NCBI GenBank assembly: GCA_904502015.1
Contig: CAJGEA010000105.1
Coordinates: 1 to 6,638 of the forward strand
From: an uncultured Clostridia bacterium
GTDB taxonomy: Bacteria > Bacillota > Clostridia > Oscillospirales > CAG-272
Length of the DNA stretch: 6,638 nt
Direction of reading: 5' to 3'
Both the position numbers and the translations under genes were made by a program. The first letter of the stretch is position 1; the number at the start of each line of letters is the position of its first letter. Below the pieces are notes generated by a model. The model searched no databases. It was not told the origin of the DNA and saw only the letters and a program-made list of their open reading frames with translations. Of the stretch, positions 1 to 5,107 are shown in pieces.

Positions 1-671
1 ACATGCAGTTCGGCGGCAACGACCAGTGGTCCAACATGCTGGGCGGCACCGAGCTCATCCGCCGCAAGCTGGGCAAGGATGCCCACGCCATGACCATTAC
101 CCTGCTCCTCAACTCCGAGGGCAAGAAGATGGGTAAGACCGCATCGGGTGCGGTATGGCTGGATCCCAAGAAGACCACTCCCTACGACTTCTACCAGTAC
201 TGGAGAAACGTGGAGGACGCCGACGTGCTCAAGTGCATCCGTATGCTGACCTTCCTGCCTCTTGAGCAGATCAACGCCATGGACGCATGGGAGGGTTCTC
301 AGCTCAACGAGGCAAAGGATATCCTTGCCTACGAGCTGACCAAGCTGGTTCACGGCGAAGAGGAGGCCGACAAGGCTCGCGCCTCTGCCAAGTCCCTCTT
401 TGGCGGCGGTGACGGCGCAGACGCGCCCGTGCTGACCCTCGCCCCCGAGGATTTCTACATGGACGGCCGTTGCGACGTGCCCACCATGCTGGTCAAGGCG
501 GGCTTTGCCAAGTCCAAGTCCGAGGCGCGCCAGGCCATTCAGCAGGGCGGTGTCACGCTGGACGGCGAGAAGGTCACCGATCCCAGAATCACCTTTGCTC
601 CCGCTGATCTTGCGGGCGGCAAGATGCTCAAGAAGGGCAAGAAGAATTTTGTAAAGGTTACGGCGGAGTAA
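1..671 (+). CDS. tyrS: Tyrosyl-tRNA synthetase, C-terminal part (cut by window edge)
   Basis: Class I tyrosine--tRNA ligase, which activates tyrosine with ATP and loads it onto tRNA-Tyr in the cytoplasm. The frame is open from the left edge, so the HIGH motif and roughly half of the protein lie outside; 222 residues are readable from the ATG at base 3, which is internal rather than the start. Numbering from that Met, the tyrosine-binding segment GGNDQW is at 4-9. The KMSKS loop appears as KMGKT at 42-46; the Bacillus-type enzyme has a similar KFGKT. After a helical anticodon-binding region, an S4-like RNA-binding domain begins near residue 162 (MLVKAGFAKSKSEAR) and runs to the lysine-rich C-terminus. 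It ends in TAA and is followed 45 bases later by a terminator, so it closes its own transcript. Family assignment is secure; which TyrRS subgroup it belongs to cannot be judged without the N-terminal half. Confidence 0.96.
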   Translation, partial: MQFGGNDQWSNMLGGTELIRRKLGKDAHAMTITLLLNSEGKKMGKTASGAVWLDPKKTTPYDFYQYWRNVEDADVLKCIRMLTFLPLEQINAMDAWEGSQLNEAKDILAYELTKLVHGEEEADKARASAKSLFGGGDGADAPVLTLAPEDFYMDGRCDVPTMLVKAGFAKSKSEARQAIQQGGVTLDGEKVTDPRITFAPADLAGGKMLKKGKKNFVKVTAE

Positions 672-716
672 CGACCGCGACACACAGGGGTACGGAAATC
701 CGTCCGCGTGCAGATC

Positions 717-770
717 ATACCCCGTCCCAGCGAGGCCATTCGCATATTGGCTATGGGGCGGGGTGTTTTT
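717..770 (+). terminator. Intrinsic terminator after tyrS
   Basis: A 12-bp stem (two G-U pairs) joins 717-728 with 755-766. It is capped by a large loop holding a second small stem (734-738 with 748-752). The T-tract GTTTTT (765-770) directly follows and overlaps the 3' arm. It lies 45 bases after the tyrS stop and 64 bases before the next start, so it separates tyrS from the downstream run. Confidence 0.85.
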
Positions 771-822
771 CATAGCGCACCCGCGCAAAGCTACCTCAGA
801 CTACCCCAAATACAAGTTATCG

Positions 823-830
823 AAAAGGAA
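823..830 (+). promoter_or_regulatory. Ribosome binding site fixing the UPF0291 start
   Basis: AAAAGGAA lies 4 bases before the ATG at 835. The same frame is open back to a GTG at 763, but that codon sits inside the tyrS terminator and has no ribosome binding site, so 835 is preferred. No convincing -35/-10 pair was found between the terminator and this site. Confidence 0.75.
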
Positions 831-834
831 TACC

Positions 835-1056
835 ATGGAACAAGCTAAACTGGACCGTATCAACGAGCTGGCCCGCAAGGTCAAGGCGGGTGAGACGCTT
901 ACCGAAGCCGAGCTGGCCGAGCGCGCCGCGCTCCGCACCGAGTACATTCGGGAATTTCGCGCATCCATGACGGGCATTCTGGACAATACTGTCATCGTTC
1001 GCCCCGACGGCACGCGCGAACAGGTCAGGGACAAAAATACGGGTAGCAAAAAGTAA
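835..1056 (+). CDS. UPF0291 / DUF896 small protein (YnzC-like)
   Basis: A 73-residue cytoplasmic protein of the YnzC family, found across Firmicutes. Members are short two-helix hairpins followed by a flexible tail, and their biochemical role is not established. Residues 5-20 (KLDRINELARKVKAGE) and 22-45 (LTEAELAERAALRTEYIREFRASM) give the two-helix pattern. The tail carries a V-R-P-D-G segment like the family's I-D-P-E-G, and ends in a charged stretch. Length fits the family (about 70-80). The start at 835 is supported by an AAAAGGAA site and by alignment to the family N-terminus. It is the first gene of the rightward run and stops 1 base before tsaE, so the two are probably co-translated. 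The family call is firm; the function is unknown. Confidence 0.88.
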   Translation: MEQAKLDRINELARKVKAGETLTEAELAERAALRTEYIREFRASMTGILDNTVIVRPDGTREQVRDKNTGSKK

Positions 1057-1057
1057 T

Positions 1058-1543
1058 ATGAACGTATACGAATTTACGCGAGGGGACTTCCCACTTACGC
1101 TGACCACAACCTCCCCCGAGGAAACCGAGGCAGTGGGCGCGGCGCTCGGGCGGCTGTTGGATGCCGACAAGCAAATGCCCCCCTACGTCGCCATGTACGG
1201 CGACCTCGGCGTGGGCAAAACCGCCTTCGTGCGCGGCGTGGCATCGGTTCTCGCGCCCGGGCGGGCAGTGCGATCCCCCACCTTCGCGTTGGTCAACGAG
1301 TACCGCGCGGCGGGGCAGCGGCCACTCTTTCACTTCGATATGTACCGCATTGAGGACGAGGACGATCTCTACTCCATCGGCTACGACGACTACCCCGACA
1401 GAGGGGTGTGCATCGTGGAGTGGTGTGAGAAGATCCCCTTTGCCCTGCCCGAGCAGTTCATCGAGGTGTGCATTGAAAAATGTCCGCCTGAGGCAGAAAA
1501 GCGAATCATTCACATTTCACGTAAGGAGGAGTACGCATGCTGA
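1058..1543 (+). CDS. tsaE: tRNA t6A37 biosynthesis ATPase TsaE
   Basis: A 161-residue P-loop ATPase that works with TsaB and TsaD to transfer threonylcarbamoyl to A37 of ANN-decoding tRNAs. The Walker A motif GDLGVGKT is at 48-55, the switch-like SPTF at 73-76, the family motif HFDMYR at 92-97 and VEW at 120-122. Together these identify TsaE (YdiB/YjeE). There are about 17 residues before the usual T-x-S-x-E-x-T opening, slightly longer than typical. The ATG is 1 base after the previous stop with no strong ribosome binding site of its own, so translation is probably coupled. The 3' end overlaps tsaB by 7 bases. The tsaEB pairing is standard in Firmicutes, but tsaD and rimI, often next in line, are not here. 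Confidence 0.96.
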   Translation: MNVYEFTRGDFPLTLTTTSPEETEAVGAALGRLLDADKQMPPYVAMYGDLGVGKTAFVRGVASVLAPGRAVRSPTFALVNEYRAAGQRPLFHFDMYRIEDEDDLYSIGYDDYPDRGVCIVEWCEKIPFALPEQFIEVCIEKCPPEAEKRIIHISRKEEYAC

Positions 1544-2262
1544 TACTGGCATTGGATTCCACGGCGCTTTCGGCATCGGTCGCTCTGTGCGAGGACGAGG
1601 CGCTGATCGCCGAATTCACGGTCAACACGGGGCACACCCACTCTGAAACTCTGCTCCCTATGGTGGAGGCCGCTTTGAAGATCGCAAACCACACGGTGGA
1701 TGATATCGACCTCTTCGCCTGCACGGCGGGCCCCGGCTCTTTTACGGGTGTGCGCATCGGCGCCGCCACGGTCAAGGGTCTTGCCTTTGACAAGAACAAA
1801 CCCTGCATCGGTGTTTCTACATTGGAATCATTGGCGTACAACGGCGCAATTCCCATGGACGGCAAGGTCATTCTCTGCCCCGCCATGAACGCGCGGCGCT
1901 CTCAGGTCTACAACGCACTGTTCGCCTGCGAGGGCGGCGATGTGATCCGTCTGTGCGACGATCGTGCGCTGGCCATCTCCGAGCTGCTCAGCGAGCTGGC
2001 AACTATGAATCTACCCGTGTACCTCATGGGTGACGGCGCAAGTCTCGTCTACGAAGCACAGGGTGACCGATTCGATGGAAAGCTCCGTATGCTTCCCGAT
2101 CGGCTGATCCACCAGAGCGGATACAACACCGCCATGTGTGCGCTGAGGCTGTGGCGTGACGGCGTGCGAACCACCGACACCGAGCTTACCCCCGTATATC
2201 TCCGCCCCTCTCAGGCCGAGCGAACCCGCGCGGAAAAGCTGGCTTCGGAAGGCAACGCATAA
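1537..2262 (+). CDS. tsaB: tRNA t6A37 biosynthesis scaffold protein TsaB
   Basis: A 241-residue ASKHA-fold protein that dimerises with TsaD and is required for t6A37 formation on tRNA; it has no catalytic site of its own. The N-terminal strand LILALDST (2-9) and the hallmark GPGSFTGVRIG at 65-75 identify the family. HSETLLP is at 35-41, and the C-terminal PVYLRPSQAER segment is also typical. The ATG lies inside the last codons of tsaE and has a strong AAGGAGGA site 6 bases upstream (1523-1530), so initiation is independent even though the genes overlap. The length is normal. The next gene is rpiB, 25 bases on, rather than rimI or tsaD, so the remaining t6A genes must sit elsewhere in the genome. 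Confidence 0.96.
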   Translation: MLILALDSTALSASVALCEDEALIAEFTVNTGHTHSETLLPMVEAALKIANHTVDDIDLFACTAGPGSFTGVRIGAATVKGLAFDKNKPCIGVSTLESLAYNGAIPMDGKVILCPAMNARRSQVYNALFACEGGDVIRLCDDRALAISELLSELATMNLPVYLMGDGASLVYEAQGDRFDGKLRMLPDRLIHQSGYNTAMCALRLWRDGVRTTDTELTPVYLRPSQAERTRAEKLASEGNA

Positions 2263-2275
2263 TTACATCACAAAC

Positions 2276-2280
2276 GAGGA
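2276..2280 (+). promoter_or_regulatory. Ribosome binding site fixing the rpiB start
   Basis: GAGGA ends 7 bases before the ATG at 2288. The reading frame is open further upstream into tsaB (to 2156), but that extension encodes no family sequence. The residues that match RpiB begin at 2288. Confidence 0.7.
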
Positions 2281-2287
2281 AATTATC

Positions 2288-2737
2288 ATGGAAATCAAAA
2301 AGATCGTTATGGGCTCCGACCATGCCGGCTTCGGGCTCAAGCAAAAGGTAAAGGCGCATCTCGAGTCCCGCGGCATTGAGGTCATTGACGTGGGCACCGA
2401 CACCCCCGAGTCCTGCAACTACACCATCTACGCCGACGCACTGTGCAAGGTCATTCAGAGCGGCGAGGCTTCCCTCGGTATTCTCGTGTGCGGCACGGGC
2501 ATCGGAATGTCTATGGCCGCTAACAAGCACGCGGGTATTCGCGCCGCGGCTTGCGAGAACACCTTTTCGGCACGCATGACCCGTATGCACAACGATGCCA
2601 ACGTGCTTTGCTTTGGTGAACGCGTAATCGGCTACGGACTGGCGTGCGATATGGTGGATCTGTTCATCGACACCCCCTTTGAGGGCGGCCGCCATCAGGC
2701 CAGAGTCGATGATATCAACGCACTGGACAAGCGGTAA
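2288..2737 (+). CDS. rpiB: Ribose-5-phosphate isomerase B (RpiB/LacAB family)
   Basis: A 149-residue sugar-phosphate isomerase expected to interconvert ribose-5-phosphate and ribulose-5-phosphate in the non-oxidative pentose phosphate pathway. GSDHAG is at 9-14. The catalytic-cysteine motif CGTGIGMS is at 68-75, so C68 matches the E. coli catalytic cysteine. H101 in RMHNDANVL matches the catalytic histidine, and the phosphate-binding EGGRHQARV is near the C-terminus. Length is normal for the family. The segment that is usually D-Y-P-x-Y-A reads NYTIYA at 44-49, with the proline replaced by threonine; this loop lies near the active site. LacA/LacB and allose-6-phosphate isomerases share the fold, so the substrate is inferred. 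The nearby rpe gene supports a pentose phosphate role. Confidence 0.92.
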   Translation: MEIKKIVMGSDHAGFGLKQKVKAHLESRGIEVIDVGTDTPESCNYTIYADALCKVIQSGEASLGILVCGTGIGMSMAANKHAGIRAAACENTFSARMTRMHNDANVLCFGERVIGYGLACDMVDLFIDTPFEGGRHQARVDDINALDKR

Positions 2738-2783
2738 TATCCCATCAAAAAACCGACTCCAACGGCATTTTCACATACAACCG

Positions 2784-2790
2784 AAAGGAG
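2784..2790 (+). promoter_or_regulatory. Ribosome binding site fixing the extended ispD start
   Basis: AAAGGAG lies 8 bases before the ATG at 2799. It supports a start that gives IspD an extra N-terminal stretch. The frame is open upstream into rpiB, but that part is read-through of the neighbouring gene in another frame. Confidence 0.8.
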
Positions 2791-2798
2791 ATCGCCCA

Positions 2799-3596
2799 AT
2801 GGATCGCAAAACGAAAGTCAAACGCCCCGTAACCCAGACCATTGCGGGCATTCTGCGCGCCGTGGCGGGCACGCCCGACCCCAAGAATTTCACATCGGCC
2901 GTCATTTGCGCGGCAGGCAGCTCTACGCGATTTGGCGGGGATACCACCAAGCAGTTCGTGGAGCTGGACGGCATCCCCGTTGTGGTGCGTACCCTGCTTG
3001 CTTACGAGGCCGCCGCCTGCGTCCACGAGATCATCGTGGTGGCGAAGGAGGACGAGATCCCGCTCTACGAAGGCATAAAAGAGCGCTACGGCATCACCAA
3101 GCTCACCCGCGTGGTCAAGGGCGGAGAAACCCGCCAGGACTCGGCGCGCATGGGCTCGGACGAGGTGGACAAGCGTTGCCGCTTCGTGGCCATTGCCGAC
3201 GCGGCGCGGTGTCTGATCACCCCTGCCGAGATCGACAAGGTCTGTCACGCCGCCTACCAATGGAACGCCGCCTCGGCGGGTATCAAGGCGACCGACACCG
3301 TCAAGATCGTGGACACCTCCGCCTTCATTGACTCCACCCCCGATCGCGCCTACGTCTGGATGGCTCAAACGCCCCAGATCTTTGCCCTGCCCCTCTACCG
3401 CGCCGCCGCTTACGCCTGCCGCGACGAGGGCTTTAAGGCAACCGATGACAACCAGCTCGCCGAGCACATCCGCGTGCCCGTCAAGATGGTGGCGTGCAGC
3501 CGCGAGAATATTAAGATCACCGAGGCGAGCGACCTGCTGTTTGCCCACGCGGTGCTGGAGGCACGCCGTCGCGCCAAGGAGGACAACGAAGCATGA
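2799..3596 (+). CDS. ispD: 2-C-methyl-D-erythritol 4-phosphate cytidylyltransferase (IspD)
   Basis: IspD joins CTP and methylerythritol-4-phosphate to CDP-methylerythritol in the MEP isoprenoid pathway. The protein has 265 residues against about 230 usually, because some 30 residues precede the nucleotide-binding strand. The CTP loop AAGSSTRFGGDTTKQF is at 38-53, with R44 and K51 matching the E. coli catalytic Arg20 and Lys27. GGETRQDS is at 108-115, DAAR at 134-137, R183 before W-x-x-QTPQIF (187-195), TDD at 215-217 and NIKIT with K239 at 237-241. These R183 and K239 positions match substrate-binding Arg157 and Lys213. The residue after DAAR is Cys where Pro is usual. The extension is basic, then hydrophobic (TIAGILRAVAG), but too short for a clear membrane segment. 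The 3' end shares ATGA with ispF. Confidence 0.96.
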   Translation: MDRKTKVKRPVTQTIAGILRAVAGTPDPKNFTSAVICAAGSSTRFGGDTTKQFVELDGIPVVVRTLLAYEAAACVHEIIVVAKEDEIPLYEGIKERYGITKLTRVVKGGETRQDSARMGSDEVDKRCRFVAIADAARCLITPAEIDKVCHAAYQWNAASAGIKATDTVKIVDTSAFIDSTPDRAYVWMAQTPQIFALPLYRAAAYACRDEGFKATDDNQLAEHIRVPVKMVACSRENIKITEASDLLFAHAVLEARRRAKEDNEA

Positions 3597-4060
3597 GAAT
3601 CGGACACGGATACGACGTCCACCGCCTCACAGAGGGACGCGACCTCATCCTCGGCGGTGTCAAGATCCCCTACAAGCACGGCCTGCTCGGTCACTCGGAT
3701 GCCGACGTGCTGTTGCACGCCGTCATGGACGCCGTGCTGGGCGCTATGGCAGAGGGGGACATCGGAAAGCACTTCCCTGACACCGACCCCGCCTACAAGG
3801 GGGCGGACAGTCTGGCTCTGACACGCGAGGTTGCCGAGCTCATGCATCGCCGCGGGTACACGCTGGGCAACGTGGATGCCACCGTGATCGCGCAAGCACC
3901 CAAGCTCGCACCCTATATCCCGCAGATGAGGAAAAACATTGCCGATGCGTTCGGCGTGGCTGTGGATGCCGTCAACGTCAAGGCGACCACCGAGGAGCAT
4001 CTTGGCTTTACGGGATCGGGTGAGGGTATTTCCGCCCACGCGGTATGTCTTTTGCTCTGA
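3593..4060 (+). CDS. ispF: 2-C-methyl-D-erythritol 2,4-cyclodiphosphate synthase (IspF)
   Basis: IspF cyclises CDP-methylerythritol 2-phosphate with release of CMP, two steps after IspD in the MEP pathway. It has 155 residues, the normal length, and is expected to form a trimer with zinc at the subunit interface. The zinc ligands D8 and H10 lie in YDVHR (7-11) and H42 in the HSDADVLLHAVMDA segment (34-47). The downstream KATTEEHLGFTGSGEGI region forms the cytidine-binding part. The ATG overlaps the ispD stop as ATGA and has AAGGAGG at 3576-3582, 10 bases before it. Coupled synthesis of the two enzymes fits their frequent pairing or fusion in bacteria. IspE, which acts between them, is not in the window. 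Confidence 0.97.
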   Translation: MRIGHGYDVHRLTEGRDLILGGVKIPYKHGLLGHSDADVLLHAVMDAVLGAMAEGDIGKHFPDTDPAYKGADSLALTREVAELMHRRGYTLGNVDATVIAQAPKLAPYIPQMRKNIADAFGVAVDAVNVKATTEEHLGFTGSGEGISAHAVCLLL

Positions 4061-4070
4061 TATCACACAT

Positions 4071-4096
4071 AAAAAGCCCCGAGGTATGCTCGGGGC
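4071..4096 (-). terminator. Leftward-facing terminator hairpin after ispF
   Basis: A perfect 8-bp stem, 4076-4083 with 4089-4096, has a 5-base loop. Read on the minus strand it is followed by TTTTT (4075-4071), the classic intrinsic form. Read on the plus strand it is followed by GACAGTACC with no T-tract. It begins 10 bases after the ispF stop. The plus-strand hairpin may still act as an mRNA 3' end, but the orientation favours a minus-strand transcript, for which no gene is apparent here. Confidence 0.65.
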
Positions 4097-4156
4097 GACA
4101 GTACCGATGCCGCACGGGATCCCAAACACACGTCCCTTCGTTTTTCCATTCGCCCG

Positions 4157-4185
4157 TGGGCAACGACACTTATACCCCATATTAT
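4157..4185 (+). promoter_or_regulatory. Candidate promoter for rpe
   Basis: TGGGCA (4157-4162, four matches to the -35 consensus) and TATTAT (4180-4185, five matches to the -10) are separated by 17 bases. Transcription would start near 4192, leaving a leader of about 59 bases before rpe. The position fits a separate transcript for rpe after the 190-base gap behind ispF. The -35 is weak, so this is tentative. Confidence 0.42.
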
Positions 4186-4205
4186 GCTTAAATTCGACAC
4201 AACGT

Positions 4206-4247
4206 TCTCGGTCGCGGACTAAAGCCCACCGAGATCGGAAAGGATCT
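4206..4247 (+). promoter_or_regulatory. Possible structured leader of rpe
   Basis: A 7-bp perfect stem pairs 4206-4212 with 4228-4234 around a 15-base loop. An overlapping 5-bp stem pairs AGATC (4232-4236) with GATCT (4243-4247) and places the AAAGGA ribosome binding site (4239-4244) partly in the loop and partly in the stem. The two cannot both form fully because they share 4232-4234. The pairing is seen; any regulatory switching is inference. I do not recognise a known riboswitch. Confidence 0.3.
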
Positions 4248-4250
4248 GTT

Positions 4251-4922
4251 ATGCTGTATATCGCTCCCTCGCTGCTCGCCGCCGATTACGCAGACCTTCG
4301 AAATGAAATCGCTCGCATGGAGGATGCGGGGGCAAACTACCTGCACCTCGACGTCATGGACGGTCATTTCGTGCCCAACATCAGCTTCGGTCCCGGGCTG
4401 ATCACCTCCATCCGCAAGCACACCAATCTGTTTTTTGACGTGCATTTGATGATCAGCGAGCCGCTGCGCTACGCCGAGGCATTCGTCAAGGCGGGAGCGG
4501 ACATCATCACCTTCCACTACGAGAGCGTGGCCGATCCGCTTGCCACCATCAAGGCAATCAAGGCAATGGAAATCCCCTGCGGCATTGCCATCTCCCCCAA
4601 AACGCCCGCCGAGGCGGTCATGCCCTTTGTCGGCGTGGTGGATATGATCCTCGTCATGACGGTGGAGCCCGGCTTTGGCGGCCAGTCGCTGATCCCCGAG
4701 ACGCTGGACAAGGTGCGCGCTTTGCGCCGCCAGGCCATCAAGATGGGCATTGACCTCAACATTGAGGTAGACGGCGGTATCAATGAGGACAACGCCTCCT
4801 ACTGCACCGAGGCAGGCGCGAACATTCTCGTGGCTGGCTCTTCCCTCTTCAAGACCAAGCGCCCCCGCGGCGTGATGCAGAAGATGCGCGACGCCGCCCG
4901 CGAGCATCCCTTTCTTGGTTAA
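4251..4922 (+). CDS. rpe: Ribulose-phosphate 3-epimerase
   Basis: Rpe interconverts ribulose-5-phosphate and xylulose-5-phosphate in the pentose phosphate pathway, using a TIM barrel with a bound metal. The protein is 223 residues, the normal length. It begins LYIAPSLLAADY (S7 in the substrate site). The metal and acid-base residues H32 and D34 lie in HLDVMDGHFVPN (32-43), H65 in FDVHLMI, and D174 in EVDGGI (172-177). The phosphate-binding VEPGFGGQ is at 138-145. The frame is open far upstream through ispF, but family similarity begins at 4251, where AAAGGA sits 6 bases before the ATG. It is separated from ispF by 190 bases with its own candidate promoter, so it may be a single-gene transcript ending at the strong hairpin 20 bases downstream. 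Confidence 0.96.
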   Translation: MLYIAPSLLAADYADLRNEIARMEDAGANYLHLDVMDGHFVPNISFGPGLITSIRKHTNLFFDVHLMISEPLRYAEAFVKAGADIITFHYESVADPLATIKAIKAMEIPCGIAISPKTPAEAVMPFVGVVDMILVMTVEPGFGGQSLIPETLDKVRALRRQAIKMGIDLNIEVDGGINEDNASYCTEAGANILVAGSSLFKTKRPRGVMQKMRDAAREHPFLG

Positions 4923-4941
4923 TCCGAATTGATCTTACTAG

Positions 4942-4982
4942 AAACCGCCCGACGGACTCGTCCGTCGGGCGGTTTGCTATTT
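4942..4982 (+). terminator. Strong terminator hairpin between rpe and hisS
   Basis: A 15-bp perfect stem pairs 4942-4956 with 4961-4975 around the 4-base loop CTCG. The stem ends in TTT and is followed by GCTATTT, so the T-tract is interrupted. Because the 5' arm opens with AAA, the minus-strand reading also ends in TTT, so it may serve both rpe and the convergent hisS transcript. Confidence 0.85.
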
Positions 4983-5103
4983 CCCTCTCAGGCACCTGCG
5001 GCGCCAGCTCTCCCAAAGGGAGAGCCTTCGACCGTGGAACGAGCTCGGCAGATCAGCCTCCCACCTTGGGGGAGGTGGCACACCGAAGGTGTGACGGAGA
5101 GGG
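4983..5103. repeat. 121-bp terminal-inverted-repeat element (MITE/REP-like)
   Basis: The element begins CCCTCTC and ends GAGAGGG; comparing the first 13 bases with the reverse complement of the last 13 gives 11 matches. Inside are several hairpins: 5007-5014 with 5018-5025 (8 bp, loop AAA), 5057-5062 with 5070-5075 (or the alternative 5061-5066 with 5073-5078), and 5079-5084 with 5088-5093 (6 bp, loop GAA). It encodes nothing credible. From memory, elements built from these CTCTCCC/GGGAGAG and CCTCCC/GGGAGG hairpins are scattered through intergenic regions of gut Clostridia; I could not verify this here. I see no clear target-site duplication in the flanks. It ends 4 bases from the hisS stop codon, so it would lie in the hisS mRNA tail. 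Confidence 0.7.
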
Positions 5104-5107
5104 TTAA

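Noticed and set aside
763..834. Earlier GTG start for the UPF0291 gene
   Set aside because: The codon lies within the tyrS terminator, lacks a ribosome binding site and adds residues foreign to the family.
2745..3548. Long open frame on the minus strand opposite ispD (267 codons)
   Set aside because: It is a shadow of the GC-rich ispD codons: it has no family motif, and ispD itself is fully supported.
3410..4180. Long open frame on the minus strand across ispF
   Set aside because: It is antisense to ispF, would run through the leftward terminator at 4071-4096, and resembles no protein I know.
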